A DNA stretch of 22,302 nucleotides from an uncultured Bacillota bacterium (GTDB taxonomy: Bacteria > Bacillota > Clostridia > Oscillospirales > Oscillospiraceae), in assembly GCA_947383275.1 (NCBI GenBank), contig CANDCW010000037.1, positions 1-22,302 of the forward strand, given 5' to 3'. The notes below the pieces were generated by a model. That model saw only the letters and a program-made list of their open reading frames with translations, was not told the DNA's origin and searched no databases. The translations under genes and the position numbers were made by a program. Every line of letters begins with the position of its first letter. Position 1 is the stretch's first letter. Shown here piece after piece: positions 13,161-21,118 of this stretch.

Positions 13161-13874
13161 TCACCGGCCTTTGTTCCGCTGCTGCCGCTGGGCGGCAAAA
13201 ATATTCTGCGTGATGCGGTCCTGGTCAGCCTCGCTCAGCTCCAGGAAACAGCAGCCGTACTCAAATTTGCCCTCTCCCCTGTCGATGACGCGCAGCACCT
13301 GACAGTACATGACGGACAGCTCCCGGTCCTCCAGCAGCTGCACTTTCAGCAGGAACTTGTCGCCCTCGTGGTACTGATTCATTGAAGCGATACACGCCCC
13401 GCCCACACTGATGTTCAGCAGCCTGCCCGGCTTCTCCCCGGCATTGAGGCCGGTAAAGCTGGTTATGGTGGCCTCCAGATTGGTATCCAGACGGAAGAAC
13501 GCCCGGTCATTGCCAATTCTGGCCACTACCAGGTCCTCCACCTTCCACCTGCGCTGGGGCATGGGGGAGATGGACCCCTCCATGTACACCGCCTTGCGCT
13601 CGTGGTCGTTGTAGCCCCGGATGCAGACCCGGACCGGTTCCGCGTCATCCGCTTCCTGCACCAGCTCCGCCTCGGAGTATTGATTCAGCTGGGCAGTGTT
13701 CCCCCGCAGGCTTGTCAGCTTGGCCACAAAGAGCATCTGTCCCTGAAGGGAGGTCACCTCCACGCGCATGCCGGAATAGATCTCCAGCTCGTCATCCTCC
13801 GGCTTTTCCGCCGGCCGCTCCGGCTCTCCGCGCTCCTCCTGGGCCAGCCTGCGGAACAGATCAAACAGCCCCAT
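13161..13874 (-). CDS. PilZ-domain cyclic-di-GMP receptor (YcgR-like)
   Basis: This is a predicted cytoplasmic receptor of cyclic di-GMP, 237 residues. The start at 13874 (MGLFDLFRRLAQEE) has GGAGG 9 bases upstream; the frame extends 14 codons further without a ribosome site. An acidic linker (about 15-31) is followed by an N-terminal beta domain (about 32-110) like the YcgR N domain, then a C-terminal PilZ domain. The PilZ domain carries the RxxxR motif (RAFFR, 124-128) and the D/NxSxxG motif (NISVGG, 154-159), both intact, so ligand binding is expected. It lies 66 bases downstream of a diguanylate cyclase on the same strand, which gives a ready source-receptor pair. The output (motility, envelope or adhesion) is not shown by the sequence. 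Confidence 0.9.
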   Translation of the reverse strand: MGLFDLFRRLAQEERGEPERPAEKPEDDELEIYSGMRVEVTSLQGQMLFVAKLTSLRGNTAQLNQYSEAELVQEADDAEPVRVCIRGYNDHERKAVYMEGSISPMPQRRWKVEDLVVARIGNDRAFFRLDTNLEATITSFTGLNAGEKPGRLLNISVGGACIASMNQYHEGDKFLLKVQLLEDRELSVMYCQVLRVIDRGEGKFEYGCCFLELSEADQDRITQNIFAAQRQQRNKGR

Positions 13875-13940
13875 TCCCACGGGCCTCCTCTCGCGCAAAT
13901 TTTGTTCCCGCCCCAAGGGAACAGGCAGTCAAACCGGCGC

Positions 13941-14858
13941 TTACTTTTCCCGCAGTTGCCTCATGCCCTCGTCTACCCATACCACCTGGTTCCGCCCCAG
14001 CTTTTTGGCGTCGTAGAGCATGGCGTCGGCAATTTTAAGGCAGGCGTCGTAGGTGCTGTCAACCTTGGGGATTACAGTGACGCCCCCGATGCTGATGGTC
14101 ACCCACTGGGATACCTCCGGATTGTGGGGAATGTGGAGATCCTCCACCGCCTGGCGGATCATTTTCAGGTGCTCAAAGGCCCTGCCCGCGTTTTCGCCCA
14201 CCAGGAAAGCCACAAACTCCTCCCCACCATAGCGGGCAAAGAAATCGGTGCTGCGCCGCAAACGGGCCGCGACCGTCTTGGCCACGGAGGCAATTACTTT
14301 GTCCCCGGCGGGATGGCCGAAGGTGTCGTTGTACACCTTGAACTTGTCGATATCGAACATACAGATGGAGAAGGGCAGCTGGAGGCGGGTGGCCTCCTGC
14401 CACTTCATGGCGCTGTACCGGTCATGCCGGCGGCGGTTCGCCACGCCGGTGAGCTGGTCGGTCATGGACTGGGCCTCCACCTGCTTGCGGTACTGATACA
14501 GCTTGATGTGGGTATTCACCCGGGCCTTGACGATCAGCGGGTGGAACGGCTTGACGATATAGTCCACCGCGCCCAGGGTCAGCCCCCGCTGCTCATGCTC
14601 GATTGCCGCCAGGCCGGTGATAAGGATGACGGGAATATGCTGGGTGACCGGCTCCTCCTGGAGCGTTTTCAACAGGGCGAAGCCGTCCATATCGGGCAGG
14701 ATCACGTCCAGCAGAATCAGGGAGTACTCCCCGGAACACGCCTGGCTCAGTCCCTCCGCCGCTGTATGGACAATGGTGGTATCATATTCTTCCACAATGA
14801 TGGATTTCAGCTGGGCCGCTTGTACCAGGCTGTCGTCAACAATCAATACTTTTTCCAT
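13941..14858 (-). CDS. REC-GGDEF response regulator, diguanylate cyclase
   Basis: This 305-residue cytoplasmic protein is predicted to make cyclic di-GMP from two GTP when phosphorylated. The receiver domain (about 3-118) has Asp9-Asp10, phospho-acceptor Asp51 (LLDVILPDMDG), Thr81 and Lys103 (VKPF). The GGDEF domain (about 130-295) has DQLTGVANRR, FDIDKFKVYNDTFGH and the active-site motif GGEEF (211-215). An intact inhibitory site RSTD (202-205) lies five residues upstream of it, so product inhibition is expected. No partner kinase is adjacent. GGAGAG precedes the ATG. It is the first gene of a two-gene unit with the PilZ receptor. Confidence 0.95.
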   Translation of the reverse strand: MEKVLIVDDSLVQAAQLKSIIVEEYDTTIVHTAAEGLSQACSGEYSLILLDVILPDMDGFALLKTLQEEPVTQHIPVILITGLAAIEHEQRGLTLGAVDYIVKPFHPLIVKARVNTHIKLYQYRKQVEAQSMTDQLTGVANRRRHDRYSAMKWQEATRLQLPFSICMFDIDKFKVYNDTFGHPAGDKVIASVAKTVAARLRRSTDFFARYGGEEFVAFLVGENAGRAFEHLKMIRQAVEDLHIPHNPEVSQWVTISIGGVTVIPKVDSTYDACLKIADAMLYDAKKLGRNQVVWVDEGMRQLREK

Positions 14859-14943
14859 AACTTCTCTCCTTGACCCGCCTGTTTTGGCGGGGCCGTTCCG
14901 GCTTAACCGTCAGCTAGCTTCAGGTAAATTTCCCATTCTGTCG
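14859..14943 (-). other. ~85-nt leader of the cyclic-di-GMP gene pair
   Basis: A hairpin CCCGCC/GGCGGG lies just before the ribosome site, and GC-rich complementary stretches lie further upstream. I looked for a cyclic-di-GMP riboswitch (GEMM) core and did not find one. Nothing else is recognised here. Confidence 0.35.
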
Positions 14944-14949
14944 GGACAT

Positions 14950-14978
14950 ATTATAACCCTCCCGGCGGAAAATAGCAA
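14950..14978 (-). promoter_or_regulatory. Promoter of the diguanylate cyclase/PilZ unit
   Basis: TTGCTA (14973-14978), a 17-nt spacer and TATAAT (14950-14955) on the minus strand. Confidence 0.75.
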
Positions 14979-15050
14979 GGGATATTTTCCATCATGACAG
15001 GTTCACCGAATATCCCCGGAAAAAGGCGGAAAAAATTCAAAAAAAGGGAA

Positions 15051-15079
15051 TTGACAAATGAAGTTGAATAAGGTAAGAT
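15051..15079 (+). promoter_or_regulatory. Promoter of the branched-chain amino-acid operon
   Basis: TTGACA (15051-15056), a 17-nt spacer and TAAGAT (15074-15079), with predicted start near 15086, just before the T-box. Confidence 0.88.
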
Positions 15080-15096
15080 AGTGAGCAATCATTATA

Positions 15097-15347
15097 AACG
15101 CGATGACCGGGACAGTAGGCTTATCCCTGAGCCAAAGAGAGGGCGCGGCTGGTGCGAGCGCCTGCCAGGGACTTGTCCGAACGTCACCCGCGAGCAGTCC
15201 GGATGAACCGCCGCCCAGCGCAGTAAGCCGGAACGGCCCCCTCCGTTATAGGGACAATGAGCGCATGGCTGAGGCCATGAAGTTAGGTGGTACCACGGAG
15301 TATTCGGCTTCGTCCTATGAAATTAGGATGAGGCTTTTTTGTTTTTT
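15097..15347 (+). promoter_or_regulatory. T-box riboswitch controlling the ilv operon
   Basis: Stem I is built from CGCG (15099-15102 with 15189-15192), TGAC/GTCA (15104-15107 with 15183-15186), GGAC/GTCC (15110-15113 with 15175-15178) and TCCCTG/CAGGGA (15124-15129 with 15166-15171). The conserved AGTA is at 15114-15117, opposite a CTT (15172-15174) in the specifier position, a leucine codon. The T-box sequence GGTGGTACCACGG follows; its TGGT bulge fits a tRNA ending ACCA, as in tRNA-Leu. The terminator stem is 15307-15317 with 15324-15334, then T residues. Uncharged tRNA, probably Leu, is predicted to favour the antiterminator and switch on the operon. The T-box itself is certain; the exact codon was read by eye. 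Confidence 0.92.
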
Positions 15348-15361
15348 GGAGGTGATGTTCC

Positions 15362-16990
15362 ATGAACGGAGCGCAAGCACTGATTGAGAGCTTGAAACGG
15401 GAAAAGGTAACACAGATCTTCGGCTACGCCGGGGCCACCATCTGCCCGGCGGTGGACGCCCTGAAGGACGCCCCTGAAATCGGCTATACCCTGGTGCGGA
15501 CCGAGCAGAACGCCGGCCACATGGCCTCGGGCTACGCCCGGGTAAGCGGCAGGGCAGGGGTGTGCATGGTCACCTCCGGCCCAGGGGCCACCAATCTGAT
15601 TACCGGCATCGCCACCGCTTACATGGACTCCATCCCCATGGTCGCCATCACCGGCCAGGTGCCCAGCAACCTGCTGGGCCGGGATATCTTCCAGGAGGTG
15701 GACATCACCGGCGCGGTGGCCCCCTTCTCCAAGCACAGCTACCTGGTCAAGGATCCCAACCAGATTCCTCGGATCGTCCGGGAGGCATTCCACATCGCCT
15801 CCACCGGCCGGCCCGGCCCGGTGCTCATCGACATCCCTATCGATGTCCAGCAGCAGTCCCTGGCCTCCTTTGACTGGCCAGAAACTGTAAACATCCGGGG
15901 CTATAAGCCCAGCATAAAGGGCAACGACCTGCAAATCAAGCGGGTTGTGGAAGCCATCTCCAAAGCCAAGCAGCCCATTATTTGCGCCGGAGGCGGCGTG
16001 TGGCTGGCCGGCGCCAAGGCCGAACTGCTGGAGCTGGCCGAAGGGGCGGGCATTCCAGTGGTAAAAACCATGATGGGCATCTCCCTCATGCCCACGGACC
16101 ATCCTCTGAACATGGGCATGATCGGCGCCCACGGAAATTTCTGCGCCAACAAGGCCCTGGCTAAGTCCGACTTGCTTATTATGGTGGGTACCCGGGCCGC
16201 CGACCGTGCCATTATTCAGCCCGATGAGATCCAGCGCCGAATGGCCACCATCCATATTGATGTGGATCCGGCGGAAATCGGCAAAAATATGCAGGCCGCC
16301 GTCCCTCTGGTGGGGGACGTAAAGGTTATCCTGCGGCAGATTTTGGACCTGGGCGTTACCGCCCCGGACTGTTCTGAATGGCGCTCCCAGCTGGCCGACT
16401 ACCGCAAGGCCGAGCTGGGCCGCCAGTTCCCCTGCCGCCCCGGTTCCGTGTTCCCCGGCACCGTTATGCGCAAGCTGGGGGCCCGGCTGGACGACGACGC
16501 CGTGGTGTGCGCCGACGTGGGCCAAAATCAAATCTTCACCTGCAAATACCTGCCCCAGAAGCATGGGCGGCTGCTCACCAGCGGCGGCCTGGGCACCATG
16601 GGCTACGCCCTCCCCGCCGGAGTGGGCGTTAAGATAGCCCAGCCGGAGAAACAGACCGTGGTGGTCTGCGGCGACGGCTCCTTCCAGATGGCCATGAACG
16701 AGCTGGCCGCTGTGAAGCACACCGGGATGGACTTGAAAATCCTCCTGTTCCGGAACAACACCCTGGGCCTGGTTCACCAGATTCAGAGCATCCCCCCCTA
16801 CCACGGCCCCTTCGGCGTGGACCTGGACGGCTCCCCCGACTTTGAGGCCATCGCCGCCGCCTACGGCATCCCCAGCATCGTGGTCCGGGAGGAGGAGGAG
16901 CTGGACTCCTCCATCGGTAGGTTTTTGGAAGAGAAAGGGCCCTGCCTGATGATCTGCCAGGTCCACCCCGACGTGGCCACCACCGATTAA
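15362..16990 (+). CDS. ilvB: Acetolactate synthase large subunit, divergent paralogue
   Basis: This ThDP-dependent enzyme subunit is predicted to condense two pyruvates (or pyruvate plus 2-ketobutyrate) to acetolactate. The 542-residue protein follows a GGAGGTG site directly after the T-box terminator. Visible: the catalytic Glu48 (TEQNAG), SGPGATNLITGIATAYMDS, FQEVDITG, and the ThDP/Mg motif GDGS (437-440) with NN downstream. Two parts depart from the usual enzyme. The N-terminal GYPGG reads GYAGATICP. The substrate-side RQWQ motif reads HQIQ, with Ile474 where biosynthetic enzymes have the Trp that favours 2-ketobutyrate. It is paired with its own small subunit, so it is probably a real AHAS-type enzyme with shifted substrate preference. 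Confidence 0.9.
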   Translation: MNGAQALIESLKREKVTQIFGYAGATICPAVDALKDAPEIGYTLVRTEQNAGHMASGYARVSGRAGVCMVTSGPGATNLITGIATAYMDSIPMVAITGQVPSNLLGRDIFQEVDITGAVAPFSKHSYLVKDPNQIPRIVREAFHIASTGRPGPVLIDIPIDVQQQSLASFDWPETVNIRGYKPSIKGNDLQIKRVVEAISKAKQPIICAGGGVWLAGAKAELLELAEGAGIPVVKTMMGISLMPTDHPLNMGMIGAHGNFCANKALAKSDLLIMVGTRAADRAIIQPDEIQRRMATIHIDVDPAEIGKNMQAAVPLVGDVKVILRQILDLGVTAPDCSEWRSQLADYRKAELGRQFPCRPGSVFPGTVMRKLGARLDDDAVVCADVGQNQIFTCKYLPQKHGRLLTSGGLGTMGYALPAGVGVKIAQPEKQTVVVCGDGSFQMAMNELAAVKHTGMDLKILLFRNNTLGLVHQIQSIPPYHGPFGVDLDGSPDFEAIAAAYGIPSIVVREEEELDSSIGRFLEEKGPCLMICQVHPDVATTD

Positions 16991-17003
16991 AGGAGGGAGA
17001 AGG

Positions 17004-17489
17004 ATGAAACAGACCATTTCCGTGCTGGTGGAAAACCAGGCCGGCGTGCTCAACCGCATCACCGGGCTGTTCTCCCGCCGGGCTTTCAACATCGACTCCC
17101 TGGCCGTGGGGGTCACCGACGACCCCGCCATCTCCCGGATCACCATTATTGTGGACAGCGGCAACAGCGTGGTGGAGCAGGTGGAAAAGCAGCTCAACAA
17201 GCTCATTGAGGTCATCAAGGTGCGCACCATCCCGGAGGACAAGCTGATCGGCCGGGAGCTGGTGCTGCTGAAGGTCAACGCCACCAACAAGACCCGGCAG
17301 GATATTATGACTATCTGCGACATTATGGACGCCAAGGTGGCCGACATCTCCCCCAACTCCATGACTCTGGAGCTGTCCGACACCCCCGACCGGGTGGACA
17401 CTTTCGAGGCCATGCTTAGGCCCTTCTCCATTTTGGAAGTCGTCCGCACCGGCGTCATCGCTTTGCAAAAGGGCGGGGGAAAGATTTAG
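17004..17489 (+). CDS. ilvN: Acetolactate synthase small (regulatory) subunit, first copy
   Basis: This regulatory subunit binds the large subunit, raises its activity and usually senses valine. The 161-residue protein has an N-terminal ACT domain (about 3-76: ISVLVENQAGVLNRITGLFS, RRAFNIDSLAVG) and the usual C-terminal domain (about 85-158: RELVLLKVNA, ILEVVRTGVIAL). Asn and Gly positions of the valine-binding ACT loop (ENQAGVLNR) are present. GGAGGGAGA precedes the ATG, 13 bases after the large subunit stop. It is most likely the dedicated partner of the divergent large subunit upstream. Confidence 0.95.
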   Translation: MKQTISVLVENQAGVLNRITGLFSRRAFNIDSLAVGVTDDPAISRITIIVDSGNSVVEQVEKQLNKLIEVIKVRTIPEDKLIGRELVLLKVNATNKTRQDIMTICDIMDAKVADISPNSMTLELSDTPDRVDTFEAMLRPFSILEVVRTGVIALQKGGGKI

Positions 17490-17517
17490 TAAGCTTATTA
17501 GATAGGGGAGATAAAAT

Positions 17518-17775
17518 ATGGTTGATTACAGCGATACTTCCACATTTTCCACCGCTTCCGGAAAGAACCTTCAATATGTCGTGCTGCAAGTGACATTGAA
17601 GGAAAAATTTATGGGCACCGGTTCCAAAAATCTGACTGACCTGGAGTCGGTGATCAATGAGCAGGCCGCCAAGGGCTACCGCCTGCACACCATCACCACC
17701 GCCAGCGGAGGCAGTTCCGGATGGGGCGGTGGCGACCGCATCCAAGCCACCATGGTCTTTGAAAAGATATTGTAA
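17518..17775 (+). CDS. DUF4177 domain protein inside the ilv operon
   Basis: This small soluble protein of 85 residues has an N-terminal Ser- and Thr-rich stretch and then the DUF4177 fold: YVVLQVTLKEKFMGTG, the helix LESVINEQAAKGYRLHTI, and GGGDRIQATMVFEK. The family has no settled function. It has a GGGGAG site, lies 28 bases after the small subunit gene and 12 bases before the second large subunit, so it is translated from the ilv mRNA. A role in the pathway is possible, but position is the only evidence. Base composition is slightly less GC-rich than its neighbours, consistent with an insertion into an existing operon. Confidence 0.85.
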   Translation: MVDYSDTSTFSTASGKNLQYVVLQVTLKEKFMGTGSKNLTDLESVINEQAAKGYRLHTITTASGGSSGWGGGDRIQATMVFEKIL

Positions 17776-17787
17776 AAAGGAGGCACT

Positions 17788-19491
17788 ATGAAGATCAGAG
17801 CGACCGCAGCCATCATGGAGTGCCTGCTGGAGCAGGAGGTGGACACCGTCTTCGGGTATCCCGGCGGGACCATCCTAAATCTCTATGACGAGCTGTATAA
17901 CTACAAGGATAAGATACACCACGTATTGACAGCCCACGAGCAGGGGGCCTCCCACGCCGCCGACGGCTATGCCCGCTCCACTGGAAAAGTCGGCGTGTGC
18001 TTTGCCACCAGCGGCCCCGGGGCCACCAATCTGGTCACTGGCATTGCAACCGCCTACATGGACTCCTCCCCTATCGTCTTTATCACCTGCAACGTGACCG
18101 AACAGACCTTGGGCAAGGACGCTTTCCAGGAGGTGGACATCACAGGCATCGCCATGCCAATTACCAAGGCCGCCTATTTGGTCCGGGATGCCCAGACCAT
18201 TCCAGACGTGATGCGCCAGGCTTTCGCCGTGGCGGCGACCGGCCGTCCGGGGCCGGTGCTGATCGACTTTGTAAAAAACGTCACCTTCCCCAACGTGGAG
18301 ATCGACTACGAGTTCGTCCCTTGGAGGTCAAACCGGAAGTGCGGCAGTCTGAAGTCGCTGTCCACCAGCCACGACCTGAAGGCCCCCGAGCCCAACCAGG
18401 GGGACATCAACGCCCTGGTGGACATGATCGCCCAGTCGGAAAAGCCCCTCCTGATCTGTGGCGGCGGCGTGGTCCGCGGCCGGGCGGACAGGGAGTTTCA
18501 GGAATTTGCGGAAAAGCTGGACGCCCCGGTGGCCATTACCGTTATGGGCGGCGGCGGCTTCCCCGGCGGCCATCCTCTCACCACTGGCATGATCGGCATG
18601 CATGGCTCCCAGGCCAGCAACGTAGCCTGCAACGAGTGCGACCTGCTCATTGCCGTGGGCTGCCGGTTCTCCGACCGTGTAGCCCTCCAGCCCGATACCT
18701 TTGCCAGCCAGGCGAAAATTGTCCACATTGACATCGACCGGTCGGAAATTGACAAAAACGTCCTCACCGACCACCACATCATCGGCTCCGCCAAGCGGGT
18801 GCTGGCCCTGCTCAACGAGCGCCTGCCTCAGTACAGCCACCCCACCTGGAAAGACCACATTCTCCCCCTGCGGGAGCCCTCCGTCCCCCGGCGGAGCGAG
18901 TCCCTCACCCCCAAGCAGGTGTTAGAGGCCATCCGCCGCATGGCCCCCCAGGACACCATCGTAGCAACCGACGTAGGCCAGCATCAGATGTGGTCTATTC
19001 AGCATTTCCACTTCGACTACCCCGGCCAGCTCCTTACCTCCGGTGGCTTTGGCACCATGGGTTTCGGCCTGGGGGCGGCCATTGGCGCCAAGGTGGGCAA
19101 TCCAGACAAGGTGGTAGTCCACACCACCGGCGACGGCTGCTTTCGCATGAACTGCCACGAGCTGGCCACGGTGGAGCACTACCATCTGCCCATCATCACC
19201 GTGGTATTCAACAACGGCACCTTGGGCATGGTCCGCCAGTGGCAGAACCTGATCTACCACAAGCGCTTCTCTGAAACCACCCTGGACCGGGGCCCCGACT
19301 TTGTCAAGCTGGCCCAGGCTTACGGGCTGAAGGGATTCCGGGCCTCCACCATGGCGGAGATGGAGTCCGCTTTCTCTGCCGCCCTGGAAGCGGGCTGCGG
19401 GTGCGTCATCGACTGCGTGCTGGATATGGACGAGATGGTCCGCCCCATGGTGGCGGGCGGCGCGCACATCACCGATTTTCTGCTGAAGTGA
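17788..19491 (+). CDS. ilvB: Acetolactate synthase large subunit, canonical copy
   Basis: This is the biosynthetic acetohydroxyacid synthase catalytic subunit, making acetolactate for valine and leucine and acetohydroxybutyrate for isoleucine. The 567-residue protein has GYPGG near the N-terminus, the catalytic Glu in HEQGASHAADGYAR, SGPGATNLVTGIATAYMDSS, FQEVDITG, and ThDP motif GDGC (Cys in place of the usual Ser) followed by NNGTLGMVRQWQ. Trp485 in that last motif is the residue tied to preference for 2-ketobutyrate. It has a strong GGAGG site. Together with the next gene it forms the conventional enzyme of the pathway leading to IlvC. Confidence 0.96.
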   Translation: MKIRATAAIMECLLEQEVDTVFGYPGGTILNLYDELYNYKDKIHHVLTAHEQGASHAADGYARSTGKVGVCFATSGPGATNLVTGIATAYMDSSPIVFITCNVTEQTLGKDAFQEVDITGIAMPITKAAYLVRDAQTIPDVMRQAFAVAATGRPGPVLIDFVKNVTFPNVEIDYEFVPWRSNRKCGSLKSLSTSHDLKAPEPNQGDINALVDMIAQSEKPLLICGGGVVRGRADREFQEFAEKLDAPVAITVMGGGGFPGGHPLTTGMIGMHGSQASNVACNECDLLIAVGCRFSDRVALQPDTFASQAKIVHIDIDRSEIDKNVLTDHHIIGSAKRVLALLNERLPQYSHPTWKDHILPLREPSVPRRSESLTPKQVLEAIRRMAPQDTIVATDVGQHQMWSIQHFHFDYPGQLLTSGGFGTMGFGLGAAIGAKVGNPDKVVVHTTGDGCFRMNCHELATVEHYHLPIITVVFNNGTLGMVRQWQNLIYHKRFSETTLDRGPDFVKLAQAYGLKGFRASTMAEMESAFSAALEAGCGCVIDCVLDMDEMVRPMVAGGAHITDFLLK

Positions 19492-19504
19492 GGGGGAGGA
19501 CAGG

Positions 19505-20071
19505 ATGAAACGCGAATTTGACACCCGGAAAAAGGAATACACCCTGTCGATCCTGGTCCAGGATATCCCAGGGGTTTTGAGCCAGGTGGCCCGGCTGTTC
19601 TCCCGGAAGGGATACAACATCGAGTCCATCGTCTCCGGCGACACGGACAAGCCCCAAGTCACCCGGATCACCATTGTCCTGGTGGCCGATGAGTTGATGA
19701 TCAACCAGATTGCCGACCAGTGCCGCAAACTCATCCCTGTGCTGGCGGTCAAGATTCTGGACGAAGGCACCTCCATCCAGCGGGAATTCTCCCTCATCAA
19801 GGTCCATGCCGCCGACCGCAACGCCCGGGATGAGGTCATCCAGATGGCCAATATCTTCCGGGCCAAGATCATCGACGTGAGCCGGGAAACCCTCACCGTG
19901 GCCATCTTCGGGGACAAGGAGAAGACGGCCGCCCTCACCGGAATGCTGGCCGACTTCGGCATTTTGGAAATCGCAAAGACGGGTACCATCGCCATCGAAA
20001 GAGGGCGCAGCACCATATATGACGACAACAAACTCAAGGAGGAATACAACTATGGCAAAAATGTACTATGA
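19505..20071 (+). CDS. ilvN: Acetolactate synthase small (regulatory) subunit, second copy
   Basis: This 188-residue regulatory subunit is slightly longer than the first copy. An N-terminal extension (MKREFDTRKKEY) precedes the ACT domain (about 12-86: LSILVQDIPGVLSQVARLFS, RKGYNIESIVSG). The C-terminal domain follows (FSLIKVHAADRN, FGILEIAKTGTIAIERG) with a charged tail. In the ACT loop the usual Asn is replaced (VQDIPGVLSQ), so valine sensing may differ from the first copy. GGGGGAGGA precedes the ATG 13 bases after the large subunit. The last 20 bases overlap the start of ilvC, whose ribosome site lies within this gene. Confidence 0.95.
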   Translation: MKREFDTRKKEYTLSILVQDIPGVLSQVARLFSRKGYNIESIVSGDTDKPQVTRITIVLVADELMINQIADQCRKLIPVLAVKILDEGTSIQREFSLIKVHAADRNARDEVIQMANIFRAKIIDVSRETLTVAIFGDKEKTAALTGMLADFGILEIAKTGTIAIERGRSTIYDDNKLKEEYNYGKNVL

Positions 20072-21071
20072 GAAGGACTGCGACATCAACTACCTGGACG
20101 GCAAGAAGATCGCCATCATCGGCTACGGCTCCCAGGGCCACGCCCACGCCATGAACCTGAAGGACTCCGGCTGCGACGTGTGCGTCGGCCTGCGGGAGGG
20201 CTCCAAGAACTGGGCCGCCGCCGAGAAGGCCGGCCTGAAGGTCAAGACCGTGGCCGAGGCCGCCCAGTGGGGGGACATCGTCATGATCCTCATCAATGAC
20301 GAGGTCCAGGCCGACGTCTACAAGAAGGACATCGCCCCCAACCTGTCCGCCGGCAACATGCTCATGTTCGCCCACGGCTTCAACATCCACTTCAAGCAGA
20401 TCGTCCCCCCCGCCGGCGTGGATGTGTCCATGATCGCCCCCAAGGGCCCCGGCCACACCGTGCGCTCCCAGTATGTGGCCGGCAAGGGCGTGCCCTGCCT
20501 CATCGCCGTGGAGCAGAACGCCACTGGCGACGCCTATAAGCTGGCCCTGGCCTATGCCGCTGGCATCGGCGGCGCCCGGGGCGGCGTGATGGAGACCACC
20601 TTCCAGGACGAGACCGAGACCGACCTGTTCGGCGAGCAGGCCGTGCTGTGCGGCGGCGTGGTGGAGCTGATGAAGCTGGGCTTCGAGACCCTGGTGGAGG
20701 CGGGCTACGCCCCCGAGAACGCCTACTTCGAGTGCATCCACGAGATGAAGCTCATCATCGACCTGATCAACAAGGGCGGCGTGGCCATGATGAACTACTC
20801 CATCTCTGACACCGCCGAGTACGGCGAGTATGTCTCCGGCCCCCGCATCCTGCCCTATGAGGAGACCAAGAAGAACATGAAGGCCGTCCTCACCGACATC
20901 CAGGACGGCGTGTTCGCCGGCAAGTGGATCGCCGAGAACAAGAACGGCCGCACCTTCTTCAACGCCAAGCGGGCCCAGCTGGCCAAACACCAGATGGAAA
21001 CTGTGGGCGCCGAGCTGCGCAAAAACATGCTCTGGGGCGACGACACCGATCCCGATACCGCCTCCAACTAA
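20052..21071 (+). CDS. ilvC: Ketol-acid reductoisomerase
   Basis: This enzyme converts acetolactate or acetohydroxybutyrate to the dihydroxy acid with NADPH and Mg2+, the second step of branched-chain synthesis. The 339-residue class I protein starts at the ATG at 20052 (MAKMYYEKDCD), preceded by AAGGAGG; an earlier in-frame ATG at 20019 has no ribosome site. The Rossmann motif GYGSQGHAHAMNLKDSG and the following LREGSKNW cofactor loop suggest NADPH. The metal site is DETETDLFGEQ, with Asp191 and Glu195 as ligands. Codon use is almost restricted to optimal GC-ending codons, more so than in the rest of the operon, which implies high expression. No ilvD or leu genes follow. Confidence 0.98.
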   Translation: MAKMYYEKDCDINYLDGKKIAIIGYGSQGHAHAMNLKDSGCDVCVGLREGSKNWAAAEKAGLKVKTVAEAAQWGDIVMILINDEVQADVYKKDIAPNLSAGNMLMFAHGFNIHFKQIVPPAGVDVSMIAPKGPGHTVRSQYVAGKGVPCLIAVEQNATGDAYKLALAYAAGIGGARGGVMETTFQDETETDLFGEQAVLCGGVVELMKLGFETLVEAGYAPENAYFECIHEMKLIIDLINKGGVAMMNYSISDTAEYGEYVSGPRILPYEETKKNMKAVLTDIQDGVFAGKWIAENKNGRTFFNAKRAQLAKHQMETVGAELRKNMLWGDDTDPDTASN

Positions 21072-21080
21072 ACAACGGCA

Positions 21081-21118
21081 AAAACCCGCTGTGCCAAGCA
21101 CACAGCGGGTTTTATTTG
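21081..21118 (+). terminator. Terminator of the ilv operon
   Basis: A perfect 13-bp stem (21081-21093 with 21101-21113, loop CCAAGCA) with A-residues before and TTTTATTTGT after. Confidence 0.92.

Noticed and set aside
13602..14873. 423-codon plus-strand frame opposite the PilZ and diguanylate cyclase genes
   Set aside because: It spans two well-supported minus-strand genes, has no ribosome site and no recognisable domain.
14859..14943. Possible cyclic-di-GMP riboswitch before the diguanylate cyclase
   Set aside because: I looked for the GEMM core sequences and could not find them. Only ordinary hairpins are present.
15323..17458. 711-codon open frame on the minus strand opposite the first acetolactate synthase
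   Set aside because: It is a shadow of a GC-rich coding gene: no ribosome site, low-complexity His/Gly-rich translation, and a complete overlap with well-supported genes.
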